From Onthophagus taurus (taxonomy: Eukaryota > Arthropoda > Insecta > Coleoptera > Scarabaeidae), in assembly GCF_036711975.1 (NCBI RefSeq), contig NC_091975.1:9736501-9800500 (forward strand): DNA of 64,000 nucleotides, read 5' to 3'. Below, one piece after another: positions 36,201 to 47,400 of this stretch (its first letter is position 1; each line of letters begins with the position of its first letter). The translations under genes and the position numbers were made by a program. The notes beneath the pieces were generated by a model that was given only the letters and a program-made list of their open reading frames with translations, had not been told where the DNA came from and did not search any database.

Positions 36201-39200
36201 TTTTTGGAGAACACAGGGATGGACGACAAAGAACATAGGATCACACGGAACATTTACTGGAACTAGTCAGACATCACTAAGATTAATGCTGGGCTACATT
36301 TTTCTCTACTTTTATTCAATTTCCACTCAGAAGAAGTATTCAAGGAAACCCTAGATAATACCAACATTCACTAACAGCAGAGAAAGCTTACCAGAACTAA
36401 TGAACAAAATAAGCAACATCAGTAGCCAATATTATGAAGACTACCAGAGTCAACCGGCTATCATGCAATTGCGCGAAGTGTTACGTTGTCCAAACTATAC
36501 GTAACATCGAGTGCCGCATCAAGAAACATGAGAGGGAATAAGATCCAACAATCAGAGCATTGCCACAAAGGACACATCATTGATTTCGACAAAACCAAAG
36601 TGCTAGATAGAACCAGACAAGAGAACTGGATTATGACGCGATACTGTGAGTGATACTTAATTATATTGTTCAAGTAATTTAATACAAAACATTATTTTGA
36701 AAAATGTTAATTTTATGAACAAGTTTTAAGATTCCAAAATTATTTAGAGTACTTTTACGGAAGATTAAGAATATGCAAATAAATAAGGTGTTGTAAAAAA
36801 AAATGAATAAACAAAAAAACAATTTACAAATAAAAATATCATCATCTTCGTTTCCTCCAAAATAGAGCTGAAATTCGTCGCTAAATTGTACCCAGAAATT
36901 GTATTTGTAGTCGGTCTATATCTTCATAGATTAACATAAAGTTAATATGAAGTTAAGATGAGAGATCTTTATACAGGGTGTGTATCAGGTATGAGTAGAA
37001 AAAATTTGAGGGGTTATAGGTCTTCTCTTTCTGAATAAAAAATTCTTATAACACAATGTCCCATTCTTAAGATATGATAGGTTCGTTCCAACCGCACAAA
37101 TTTGACTCGTCGTGTACGCGTACACGACTAGTACAGGACTTTTTCTGCGCATGTTCGTTCGTGGACACATGTACGCGTACATATTTTCGTCAACGCTGTT
37201 GGAACGGTTTGAAATTTCTATGTACGTTTTATATCCAACCCTACCGATAGTTAGCGCTGCAACCACAATTTACCATTTCAAACGAAATCCATTTACTCAT
37301 TTTTTTAACAATAATGAACTAAAGTAGCATTAATTAGAAATGTAAAAAAAACCTAATAACCCTTACTAGAAAAATGAAATAAAAAGATGCATGTTTTTAC
37401 ACTTTTTTGATTAATTTGTCTATGAAACTTATCATGAAACATGCATATGAAATAAAAGTTTTTAAAAATGTGTTAAATAAAATACCAGAAACATGTAAAA
37501 GAGTAGAGAATAATCCAAATCCAAATGTACAGGGTCTGTCACGAAAAGGAATACTTGAAAAGGAACCCCCAAATTAGGGTTGTAATTTAAAAAAATAAAG
37601 TTTTCGACTTTTCGAGATAGGGAAATTCGGGAAAAATTTCTGACCAATCTGTATAATTTTTTAAAAAACTTTTCAAGGGTTATGTAAACTATGGGTCCTC
37701 TCTGTGCAAACCCTGAGAATATTTGGCCGGACTCGAGTGTAATTTCGAAAAATTACTTTTATTGTGAAGGGTTGCATCTGCCATAATTTTCGAAAAAAAC
37801 TGAAATAATCCATAAATGGTGCACTCTAGATGATGACTTATATCAAATTATATTGAAATTTAGTGGGGATCTCGAAAATTCAATAAAAATTGGTACATTC
37901 CATTTAAAATAACGAAGTTGGGGTTCATTTCCGGTATAACCGGAAGTTGGAGAACACTGAAAATATTTTAGCTGAAACGAGCACTGCGGATTACGCTTGC
38001 CACATAGATATAGACTCAGCTCGTCGTGACAGACCCGCTTGATGGTAAAGATACCCATAAGAGATACAAACAGACCGGCTGCACAATTGGAAATGAGTTA
38101 TGCTCTGTTATGCGCAAGCGCTAAAGAACGTGACAAACCGTACATCGTCGAAACCAGGTACGCATTTGACTTGTCGCGGACGCGTACATGTCCGACGGTC
38201 GTTGGAACTCATGACAACTTGTTGCCGACCAGTCCGCGGCACGTCCACGGGTCGGATGGAACAGCACTTTTCAACTGCGCAGGCTGGTGATTGGCAGTCA
38301 AAAGTGCGGTTGGAACGAACCTGATATGATAAAGTTAAGGGTTTGAAAGTTTAAGTACTGCTGTATAAAGAATTATATTAAGCAGGCTTTCTTTATGTAA
38401 TATAGCTTCAATTTGACACATAAAAGTCATTTTTGAGATTTTTTTTAGAGGTTATTTACTTTATACCAATAAATTTATCACTCTTCTTTAACTTGCTTAT
38501 TGTATTAAAAACAACAAATTACAAATTGCATAGCAGAGCCTGCTTAGTATAATTCATTAACCAGTAGTATTCAAACTTGTGAACCCTTAACTTTATCCTA
38601 TCATATCTTAAGAAGGACAAAGAATGGGGCATTGTGTTATACCAATTTTTTATTCAGAAAATGGAGACCTATAACGCCTCAAATTTTTTCTATTCACACC
38701 TGATACACCCTGTATAAGGATAGTTTTTTATATCAATTCAAAAATCAAAAAAATCGACGAAGATTTGAAGTCGAATTGATTCATTTTTAATAAATCAATT
38801 ATAAAATTGATGATAAAATTTTAAAATGAAGTAATATTATGTTATTACAATATGAATATTTCAATTTCCTCAACTATGTCTTACACAATAAGTAAAATAT
38901 TAACTTCTATTGCATACACATTTTCTACACTAACATTAACAACACTTGATATTGAAGGTTTTTGTAGAGGTTATACTTTATCCAAATGGCTTCTGTTTGG
39001 AGATTATGCTACTTGCATTAGACGCGATTATTCTTCTATTCTAACAATTTTGATTAATTGATCAATATAATCTTCACAGAAAAAATTAAGAGTAATATTT
39101 CTTCTAAACCGATGTGTTTCTTGAGAAATAACAAGAAAAGTAAGAACAACACCTACTGAACACAACAAATAGAAATTTTTTGTTCAACAAGGTGTAAAAA

Positions 39201-40444
39201 ACAACCGTTTATAATGATACTGTTGCCACAAAAAGGGATTGTTTTTGGAACAAACTTGCTTTATTACCATCATTAGCAAGTAACTCTTTCAATTTCTTTC
39301 GAATATATTTTTGATATAAATTGATAATTTAAATACTGTTTGAATGATGGCTTATATCTAAATTTAATTGTGAGTTTATTTCTTGATTTTGATTAATTAT
39401 AGACTCACATAGAAACATTCTATGATTACAATAAACCTTACCATAATTTGTTTAAATTGAAAGATTGTTGGGATTTAACTATGTGAGTTTTCTCATGAAC
39501 AATCAGATATTAAATTCATACAAATCCAGGAAGAATTCCATGAAACTGTGGCGGTAATGGTTGTTGTAGGCCGACCTGGGCCGAGAGCTGCGGTGGGCCC
39601 CCCAGGGGGGCCGAGTTGCTGCGTGGTGGTGGTCCATCTACCGCAGTTCGCGAACCCCCTTGCGTCCAAGAACCTTCTGTCTGTGGCCGTAGACTCGGTC
39701 CAGGTCCATATTGGGTATCGATGCCAGGTCGAGGTGCACCTCCTCCGCCTCCAGAGCCACCTCCCCCATCTCCTGCCAAACTGGGAAACTCGTGCTGGAA
39801 CTGTGGACTCTGATATGGCGGTGGATGAAGCGGATCGCTTCCGGCCATAACAGAACTCCATGATTTGTCCGTTGCGGCGCCTCCGACGATGGGAGGAGCG
39901 GCCGGGGAGGTGTGTTTCGGGGCCAAAATCGGCGACGCCACCAACGGCGGTACTGCGACCGCAACCGCAGAAGGTGTTAAGGCGGCGGCGCTCGTTGAAG
40001 TTGGGCTGCTCACGTTCGAAGAACTGGTGGGTGTTGTTGGGGTCGGCAAAGTGGTTGTGGTTAAAGGAGTCGAAGATTCTTGTTTTTGTCCCCATCCTGG
40101 ACCGCCGGAAGGTACTAAGGAAACGGCGGCGTCGGTACCGCTATGTTCAGATTTTATTGAGGGAAGATTTGCTGGCGGTCTTCTAGCGCTGGGCACTCTT
40201 CCCAGACTTTGCATGCCATGTTTGAAGGTTAGTGTACTTTTTTGTTGCGCTTTTTCCAAAGATTCACCCTAATTCATTCATTAACACTCAATTAATTTGG
40301 AATAATTTACACACATAAAAAAAATTAAGTACAATTCTAAGGAGTACTTACACGACTAACTCTGTAAAGATTATTTATATCTAACGACTGAAACTTCGCT
40401 TTTCCCTTCTCGCCTTTGGAGGCCAGCCCTGGCAAAGTAGACAT
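21280..40444 (-). CDS. nocte: PRRC2 / nocte (BAT2 N-terminal domain protein)
   Basis: Large, mostly disordered RNA-associated protein of the PRRC2 family (insect orthologue nocte). In Drosophila nocte affects temperature entrainment of the clock; mammalian PRRC2 proteins act in translation initiation. Coding exons: 40352-40444, 39522-40268, 32704-35748, 29155-29814, 28916-29104, 28436-28856, 22585-22785, 21779-22242, 21579-21726, 21280-21467. All are GT-AG with compatible phases and sum to 6156 bp, 2051 residues. The BAT2 N-terminal domain spans exons 1-2 (KGEKGKAKFQSLDINNLYR, then KHGMQSLGRVPSARRPPANL). The 1015-codon exon holds charged, Arg/Ser- and RGG-type stretches. The C-terminal part is Gln/Asn/Ser/Pro-rich with YMTYDPS near the start of the sixth-last block. 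The ATG at 40444 fits the family start. Introns 22786-28435, 29815-32703 and 35749-39521 carry transposons. Confidence 0.92.
23886..25531 (-). mobile_element. Tc1/mariner-type element, degenerate, in nocte intron
   Basis: Bounded by TA at 23884-23885 and 25532-25533, with terminal inverted repeats starting CAGGGTTATTATAAATGATG. On the minus strand the transposase remnants run from a helix-turn-helix region near 25250 through GRPRVSEDDV, IIFSDEATFHLSGK, FIFQQDRAPPH and WPPKSPDLTPCDYFLWVYVK to GGHIEHL near 24010. Internal stops (for example after SGK and before IGRRG) and a frame change make it dead. The second to third catalytic Asp spacing counts to about 43 in the damaged copy. A solo LTR interrupts it at 24825-25067. 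Confidence 0.85.
24825..25067 (-). mobile_element. Solo LTR (243 bp) inside the mariner relic
   Basis: The sequence starts TGTTAT and ends GCAACA on the plus strand, so it has the TG...CA ends of an LTR. It is flanked by the 4-bp direct repeat GACC at 24821-24824 and 25068-25071. Removing it plus one repeat rejoins the transposase frame (STG then RPRVSEDD). An AATAAA in the minus-strand 3' half suggests minus orientation. No internal retrotransposon sequence remains, consistent with LTR-LTR recombination. Confidence 0.75.
25866..28006 (-). mobile_element. Complete DD41D Tc1/mariner element in nocte intron
   Basis: Flanked by TA at 25864-25865 and 28007-28008. Ends are CAGTGCGCGGCAAAATTATG and its complement. 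The terminal inverted repeats are about 248 bp (25866-26114 and 27759-28006) and differ at only a few positions by eye, so the insertion is young. Each repeat contains TGACGTCA (26013-26020, 27853-27860). The transposase gene is uninterrupted. The element lies antisense to nothing else and in the same orientation as nocte. Confidence 0.93.
26249..27334 (-). CDS. DD41D Tc1/mariner transposase, intact
   Basis: 361-residue transposase; the start MAHLSETQRIE at 27334 is chosen over an upstream hydrophobic open stretch that is transposon leader sequence. The N-terminal helix-turn-helix part (about residues 1-110) has VYNLFNAKYPDRVISRSTVS and a GRP linker (HAGRPKIN). The DDE catalytic core has VLFSDEATF (first Asp), WFQQDGALPHVAH (second Asp) and WPPRSPDLIPLDFFLWGYLK. 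I count 41 residues between the second and third catalytic Asp. It cuts and pastes DNA at TA sites. No stops or frameshifts, and near-identical terminal repeats flank it, so it may be active. Confidence 0.92.
   Translation of the reverse strand: MAHLSETQRIEILILIGCGDETRTQQEVYNLFNAKYPDRVISRSTVSKIDKKFRETGHVTHIAHAGRPKINENVKLNILLAVEDDPHSNSRQIAADHQVSQRSVLRVLRAERYHPYKVQLVQELNEDDTDRRMEFCEIMQNRCDRNPLFIYNVLFSDEATFCLNGTVKRQNCRYWSNENPHWISEVHTQYPQKVNVWAGIIHNKIIGPFFFEQILTGQRYLEFLRNELMPVLLEAFPNNNNPNLLDDNIWFQQDGALPHVAHPVREFLNNSFPERWIGRRGPIEWPPRSPDLIPLDFFLWGYLKSKVYAEKPLNVDALKNCISAEIRNISPQFIYNTLKECMNRFAYCQEVGGGHFEQLIK
30100..30858 (+). mobile_element. PIF/Harbinger-type element, internally deleted
   Basis: Flanked by TAA at 30097-30099 and 30859-30861, the Harbinger target preference. 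Ends pair imperfectly: GGGAAGGTTTTCAATGTCGA against the complement of the right end, GGGCCGGTTTATCAATATCT. Inside, plus frame near 30345-30465 reads NHFEELDDHDFFVKFRLKKD, the style of the N-terminus of Harbinger nucleases. The catalytic region is missing. Confidence 0.65.
31113..32321. mobile_element. 1.2-kb fold-back (palindromic) TIR element
   Basis: TA-flanked (31111-31112, 32322-32323) with ends CAGGGTGTATCTGAATGACA and the complement. The two arms of about 570 bp are inverted copies throughout, meeting at a loop of about 70 bp near 31685-31752 (TTACTATTATTATTG against CAATAATAATAGTAA). Arms are diverged but clearly alignable. No coding capacity. Transcription of nocte through it would yield a long hairpin. 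Confidence 0.85.
32460..32665. mobile_element. Small inverted-repeat insertion
   Basis: Sequence present only in the right arm of the outer element. It contains CTACGTCACACTATTTTCCA near 32498 and the partly complementary GTGTGGTAAATGATGTGACG near 32610, so it looks like a small MITE. Exact ends and target duplication are not resolved. Confidence 0.35.
35935..36380 (+). mobile_element. RTE-type LINE reverse transcriptase fragment
   Basis: Broken frames read HYRTISLMNNML near 36006 and later ACFVRYKVF, FLENTGMDDKEHRITRNIYW and KINAGLHFSLLLFN, then EEVFKETLDNTNIH. This is the RT region of RTE-like elements (YRTIALMSH...ACFVDYEKAFD...LRII..LYW). Frameshifts and stops are frequent. It lies antisense in nocte intron 3. 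Confidence 0.6.
36425..36660 (+). mobile_element. Penelope-like GIY-YIG endonuclease relic
   Basis: Frames around a frameshift read QTIRNIECRIKKHERE, then HCHKGHIIDFDKTKVLDRTR. This is typical of the region following the GIY-YIG core in Penelope-like elements (IGQT.RNI..RIKEH...H....H.IDFD..KVL). It sits directly after the RTE fragment; the two are probably independent insertions. Confidence 0.45.
37079..38322. mobile_element. Inner TIR element with 8-bp target duplication
   Basis: Terminal inverted repeats AGGTTCGTTCCAACCGCAC and the exact complement. GATATGAT is duplicated at 37071-37078 and 38323-38330. Just inside the left end lies GTGTACGCGTACACGA, a self-complementary string, and both arms have GTACGCGTACAT/GACGCGTACATG motifs. 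An 8-bp duplication suits hAT-like or P-like superfamilies, but the TIR does not settle which. No transposase is recognised. Confidence 0.75.
37532..38036. mobile_element. Possible third-level insertion
   Basis: GGGTCTGTCACGA at 37532 is matched by its complement TCGTGACAGACCC ending at 38036. Thirteen paired bases with no clear flanking duplication. It could be a small element inside the inner one or an internal repeat of that element. Confidence 0.3.
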
Positions 40445-41044
40445 GCTGTCCGCACGCAACCATTTAGATCTCCAGGACCCAGCGAACGAACCCTTCTTCT
40501 AAAAAATAAAAAAAAATCACAATTGAGGTTATGTTATTATTATTAACACAAAATTAACCAGCCAAAAAGAGGTTTTATTAAAAAAACTTTTAAATAAATG
40601 CAGGATGCTGAGAATAATGACTCATACAATAACAATATGAGTAGATAATAAAAAAAATAAACTTTTTTCCCAATCTTAAAATTGGGTGACGAAAAATGTT
40701 GAAAACAAAGTTTTAAAAAAACGGTAGTGAAAGTAAAAGGAGGCAAATAAAAAGGTTAAGTTAAAAGTGGGGCCTCTGTTAGAAAAACGATTACAAAGAG
40801 GATCGAAGAAATCTTCGAACCCAACCCGAAAATGCCAAAAAAACTGACTTTCCGTAACAAATACATAAACGATCGATGATTTTTTCACTAGAAATACCTT
40901 CGTAACGTTGAACTTGTACGAAATAAAGGCAGTTTTCGTTTTCTAACGGTAACAAACGGAATGCGTCCTCGGCGGGTACCCAACGAAAAAACATCGTCGT
41001 ATTATGAAACGGCGAATACGGATGGGGTTGAAATAACGACTTAC

Positions 41045-41220
41045 CTTGGTCCGTCCAGATGGGTAAACCGTAAATAACAATAAATAATCCCCGGCTCGTC
41101 GAAATTAGGACGGATGATCACAGATTTCACAATCACTTTTAGCACTAATGTAACTTTTTTCACTTAAATCAAAATGGCGTACGCCGACTATGGCAGATTT
41201 TGATCAATATGTGACGTCAC
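41045..41220 (-). promoter_or_regulatory. nocte 5' UTR exon 1 and promoter region
   Basis: A minus-strand donor GGACCAAG|GTAAGT ends a likely non-coding first exon at 41045; its partner acceptor precedes the start-codon exon (40352-40498). A TGACGTCA CRE-type palindrome lies at 41212-41219, close to the expected transcription start. The stop codon of the upstream myotubularin gene is only about 200-370 bp away, so the two genes are tightly packed head to tail. Confidence 0.5.
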
Positions 41221-41414
41221 GACGCAAACTAGCGCCATCTCTTCTACGTGAACCGAATTTTTTTATTGGCGGGTAATTCAAATTAACAAATTAAATCGAA
41301 AAACTTTTTGTTGTTAATAATGTATTTCTAATTACTTTTCATCTTTATTAAATAAGGAATATAATCGAATTTTTATTTTTGGTTAAAGTTAATTTATAAT
41401 AATTGATATTTTAA

Positions 41415-44400
41415 TTAAGGTGACGAAGAATTCGCCTTTGTTAATCGTAATTGCTGTTCTTTTCGACATTCTTCAACCTGCTTTTGGAATTGCTCTTTCA
41501 ATCGAAGTAACTCCCTGATTCTTTGATATACGGGGTCCTAAAAAAAATCATTATTTATAATATTGTATGTTATAGTATGTTGTGTATATAATAACCTGAA
41601 TACGCATACTTGGGTTCCACCTACAATAATACGCTTTCCAAAGCCGAATATTCCTTAAACTCGCAATCGGAATCAACACTTCTTGTTGATGGGGATTCGC
41701 CCAATATAGCGGGTTTAAATACAATTCTAATTGGCTATTAGTGTAAGACCAAAGAGAAACGGTCGTTTCTTTAACACCTTTAAGAAATAAGTTGAAATTT
41801 TAGTTGTAATTAGAAAAAAAATGTTTTTTTTGAGTTTATGTTACGTTGTTCAACTCGTTCTCTTTCGCTGTTGTACAAAAACGTTCCAAATCGGCAGGAA
41901 TAAAGATTATCTAAAATCGTTATTAAGAAGTACTCGTTAAATTCGAATGCATTTGGATATTGTTGGGTTATTTGCCAGACGCAATCGATGAATTGAAGGA
42001 AAACGGGGGAACGATCAGCATCGGAATGATGATTATCGCCATGTCCAACCCTCTATAGATTATAAATCAATTAATTATTTATGATTGAAGCGAAATAAAC
42101 CTAACCTGTTGGAATTTATGCCCAAAAGATAACCATTCCTTCTCAATTAGAACTTCAAATCCTTTTATCGTACGATAATATGGATCAAGCATTAACATAG
42201 CTAAAGCTGTAAGTTGAGCTGTTCGATCCCAACCATCAGAACAATGAACTAAAACTGATGTTTTATGATTTTCAACCTATAAAAATAAATATAGATTAAA
42301 TTTTAAAATAAAAAAAAATAAAATTGAACCTTATCAACGATTCTAACAGCACCAGCTAAAATACACTTAATATGTTTCAACCAATACGTTGATTCTAACC
42401 CAGATAACCACTTGGTTTCTTCGATTGTAGGAAAACAAAGTTCTTTAAGTTTCCGTAACGATTCCCTCATAACGTGAATATTATGAATATCCAAAAAAAC
42501 AAGCTCGGCGTTTTTATAAGCATCCTCAGATTCGTATCTAAGAATATAATTGTAATCATTTTTTTAATTGTAAAATAATTTTATTTACCCCCCTCCTTTT
42601 GGTTTATTAGCCATGGCGTTAGCACTGGGTCGAGCATCCAAAATAAACATTTTATCGGATTGAGCGTTAGCATCGATAATTAACGAAATAAATTTCTCAT
42701 CATCACGACATTTTTTTCCACTAACACCAACCAACGGTTGTGAACATCGAGTTATAGTGGCCTGCGATTCGGAATGAATCCAACTCAAAACGGGAACTCG
42801 ACCGCGGCTCCGAAAATTAGCAACATTTTTTATTTCTTCGTCTGTAACTTGAGCTGGAACGGCTAAAACCGCGGGATAGCTGTCGCAAATTTCGTAATTA
42901 TCGTTTATTTTGGTGATTTTCCACATGTCGTTATTAATACCCTAAAAAAGAATGTTTTAATAATTTTTGTTTTTAATAAAAATAAGAGACAAATAAACTT
43001 TTTGCGACTTGTCTCTACAATTTCAAGGTCTTGAAAGCTTTTAGAGCCGTTAACCCTTATTTATTATAATAAAAAATTGTTCCTAAAAATCCTATTCAAT
43101 AGATCTCTGAAAGACTGTGTCTTCCCACTAATCTGGAAGCAAGCCTCTCTTATTTTTAAATCTGGTTGTAGAAGCTTAATCGAAAACTATAGACCAATTT
43201 CTTTATTGCCCATTTTCGGCAAGGTCCTTGAGAGCTTAATATATTTTTTACACTGTAAAAAATGTTTTGGACCCTCGATAACACGGATTTTTTGCTGGTT
43301 GTTCGGTAAAGACTCGAATTACACTTACTTCCTATGTGGTTAATAGGACGCACTCGGTTAGAGTTAAAGATTTTTCCTCGCAGGCGGTATCAGTCTCATC
43401 CGACGTCCCTCTGGGAAACATTCTTAGACCTTTGCTTATCAATATTTATATTAATGACACATTTAAGTGTTTTAGAACCCTAACTGTTTAATGTATGCAG
43501 ATAATCTAAAGATCTTCTGCTGCGTGTCTAATCCTAGAGACTGTTCTGTTCTTCAGCGAGATCTATACGAATTGTTTTATAAACTTTATCACCATAAATT
43601 ATAGCAAATGCTTTACAATCACTTTTATAAAAAAGCCTTGTCTTATACGCTTTGACTACATCATTGGAGGCAAGTTGTTAAACAGGGTTACTTCTATAAG
43701 GGATTTGGGCGTGACGTTTGATAGTAAGCTATTATTCAATGAGCATGTCTATTTGGTGGTTGGCAAGGCTTTTCGTATGCTTGGATTCGTCATGAGATCA
43801 ACTGCTGATTTTGCAGACACTAATTCATTAATGACCCTCTATTATACTGTTGTATGGAATCCACAATATGATATATTCGTGGAACGATTAGAGCGTATCC
43901 AAAAGAGGTTCCTTCGTTTTTTATGCTGAAAATGTCATACTACCTATGTTGACTACGACTCGACTTGCCAATCAACGCCGCGCACTAACGCCTATCAGCA
44001 TTCGCCATTGTTGCACTCTGCTCGCTCTGCTGACCGTCTTTTCACGTGTTGATTGTTAGATATCTCGATTTTTCACTTATTTTTAATCTACTATACTTTA
44101 TTGTTTCATTTTTTAGTTATCTCTTTTATTTTTGTCAAATTATTTACACAACTTAAGATACTGATTTAAATTTTTGGTGTCCTTTTTTTTTCTATCTTGT
44201 TGTATCTTTTTAGTAGCACAGCTTCAATTGGGTTTGTGTTGGCGCTGTGTTCCGTGAGAGTAAATAAATAAAAAAAGTAAAGTTGCCTGAATTAAACTGG
44301 TCACTTGATCTGGATTTCGGTTTAGCCACTGTATGTTCGTTCCCTTTGCTAAATTCTAAATTATTTACTAAATTATCATAAAAATTCTTCTTTAAACACA

Positions 44401-47400
44401 CTTGATCTTGTTATTACTAATTCTACCGATGTATATCAAATTTATCTTTGTAGTGATCCGTTAGTTTCTGACGACAGTGCGCACTCCACTCTTAAGTTTT
44501 CATGGTGCCGCTTTCTGTTTTAGAAAAGCTTGGTTTCCTGAATTAAATTTAACGAAATTAACTGGGAATCCGAACTCGCTGGTCGTGATATCAACGACGC
44601 TGTTCAAATTTTTTCTAACTATGCCAATACTGCTATACGTGAATTTGTCTCTTTAAAACGCAAAACTACCAAGGGTTTTCCTACTTGGGTTTCATATAAT
44701 ACCATTAAAGTAATTCGAGAGAAAACGACTTGAGTATTTCACTTTTTCAATTCTAAGGAGTCGTGCAAAGTATGTTAGAAGAGCTGAAAGTAATATCCAA
44801 TCTGAATTAAAGGTGTTTTGGGCTTTTAGTAAGTCTAAGAAGCGTACGGATGTCATTTCTATTTCCTCATTGTTCGCTGATTTCTTTTATTCGGTTTTTG
44901 TTGATCCTGCTCCAATTCAGCAGAATGTAGATTGTGTGGAAACGGATGCCCTTCCTTTGAATCAGATGCAGTTTGATCAGTGATGGGCGCTGGGTAAATA
45001 CCCGGCGGGTAGGTATTTCTAAATTGCGTGTATAAAAGGCGTATAAAAGTGATACCAGTAAAAATGTATCAGATTCCAAAAAAAATGAAGAGGAAGACTT
45101 TTTTCCAACAAACAATCAACAATCAAAGACGTATTATCATCAGATAAATCTGTTGTAATAATAATAATATGTCACAATAGGGATATTTTACAAATTACAA
45201 AGTTAATAAGGGATATATAGTTTAAGTGGTAACCTCATTATTTGCGTTCCGTGCCATATGTGTCAAAGGTGCCCGCATCAGAACGTTGGTCCTAGCGATC
45301 GGCACCTGGTATGTATTGCTATTCCTGATACCAGGTCTGGGTATAATGAATCCAACTCGAACAAGAAGTGAAGGTGAGTCGACAGTACAATTGACGATGT
45401 TCGATAAAAATTTTCTACTAGCATCTTCTCTACGATTGTTCAAAGATGAAAAATTAAATTCTTCCAATAACGCAACGTAGTCAACACCTCGCTCCGGATA
45501 CTGACCAACTGTTTTAAAATGTAAGTATTTTAAGAACCTCTTCTGCACTCTCTCGAGCATGAGCTGGTGAGAAGTATAATAAGGATACCAAACCATAGAA
45601 CCATATTCCAATTTTGTACGAACAAACGCATAGAAAAGTACTGTTAATGCAGCTACGTTGTTAAATTTTTTACATTGCCTGATGATGAAACTCAATGCAC
45701 CAGAGGCTGACTTTACTATAGCGTTAACATGGTCTTTGAATTGCAACTGGTCATCGAATAAGACACCCAAATCTCGAATAGCGCGTTCTCTGCGTATTGC
45801 TTCAACTCCCACACTATAATTAAACCTTAATGGGTTATTACACCTTGTGTAAGATACGACAACGCATTTTGCTATGTTAAGGTCAATTCCATTCTGTATT
45901 GACCAGGAACTGATAATGTTCAGATTGCGCTGTAAGATAACACAGTCTTCAGGGGATGTTACACGAGCGAATATCTTTAGATCATCGGCGTAAGCAAGCA
46001 CATTACAATCAAGTCGTCGTAATAGATCGTTCAGATAAACATTGAATAGAAGGGGAGCCAGGATGGAACCCTGTGGAACACCAGAGCCAGCAGTGAACGT
46101 ATTAGATTTAAAACCGTTGTAGCTCACATAGCAAAGTCTATTGGAGAGGTAAGATGAAATTAAATCCACGAAATCATTGGTAAATCCAAGACTGCAGAGT
46201 TTAGAAAGAAGTATTCCATGATCTAATCTATCAAATGCCTTTGTAAAATCTGTGTAAATTATGTCAACTTGTTCCCGTTTATCCATGTGCTCGCTGATGA
46301 ACTGCGTTACCTCTGCTAAGTTAGTCATAGTTGAACGACCAGTCATAAATCCGTGCTAATGATCAGATATGTATGGGCGAACATAGTAACTCATTCTGGA
46401 GTATAGCAACATTTCGAAGACTTTCGAGCAATTGTTCAAAATGCTAATAGGTCGGTAATTTTCAATACTAAATCTGTCTCCCTTCTTAAAAACCGGCGTT
46501 ATCCGAGTTTTTTTCCATACTGCAGGAAAAGTTTTAGTTTTTAAGCATAAATCTTTAATAATAAAACTTGGGAGACCGTCGTCGCCAGCGGTAGAGTCAT
46601 TCTTTAGTCGTTTCATACAGATTTCTACCTCCTCGATAGAAAATGGAGTAATGTAGAAGGGTCCAGGCCAGTTGAGTTGCTGGTTACAGTTACCGATAGT
46701 TGTAAGTCCAGGATTGAAGACTTCAGAAAACAAGACAGAGAAGGCCTGCACTATTTCAAGGGGATCAGAGATTTCAGAGCCAGCAAAGGTCATGCAGCCT
46801 GGAATACGCGAATTACCATGTTTCTGATTCACGTAACGCCAGAAATTTTTGGGGTCGGTCAATATACAATTTTCGGTATTCACGAGATAAGCCTGATAAT
46901 CAGAAACTATTGCATCCTTGGATAAACGACGCAACCTAACATATTCATCGTAATATGATAGCTGTTTAGAACTCTTCCACTTCTTAAAGTAGTGCTCCTT
47001 CATATTCAACATACGCTTAGTGCTTCCAGTAAACCATAGAGGAAATTTCGACGGCGATAAGCAGTATTTGGGTACATGTTTTTCAATAACGTTATAGTTA
47101 TTATAGTAAAATTTTTCCACAGCAATATTAATATCCGAGCACATCAATATATCAGACCAGACAACACGACCAATATCGTCATACAATCCACGAAAGTCCG
47201 GAAGTTAAAACGAAGATTGTTATTTGATGGAAACACTAGAGCATCTTCAATATTCTGAGATTTAATGGAGATGTTCAGTGCAGGATGATTAAAGTTTTCA
47301 GTAAGTAAAGGTGCAACGTCACGCTCTGCAGTTACTTCGCAGTTAAAGTTAGTAAATACTAAGTCGAGTATCCTACCTCTAGAGTTGTAGATATGGTTAT

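Larger units (their letters stand above)
36974..38712. mobile_element. TA-flanked TIR element, outer member of a nest
   Basis: Ends CAGGGTGTGTATCAGGTATG and complement, flanked by TA at 36972-36973 and 38713-38714. Inverted arms of about 190-200 bp pair. The left arm is split by the element at 37079-38322 and resumes at 38331 (AAAGTTAAGGGTTTGAAAG), matching the right arm in reverse near 38590. No transposase is visible. Confidence 0.75.

Noticed and set aside
39493-40272. Overlapping frames of 100-200 codons on both strands
   Set aside because: Shadows of nocte exon 39522-40268, which carries the recognised BAT2 N-terminal motif; GC-rich sequence leaves all frames open.
40791-40994. 67-codon minus frame between nocte exons
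   Set aside because: Lies within the intron between the 5' UTR exon (41045) and the start-codon exon, with no splice sites around it.
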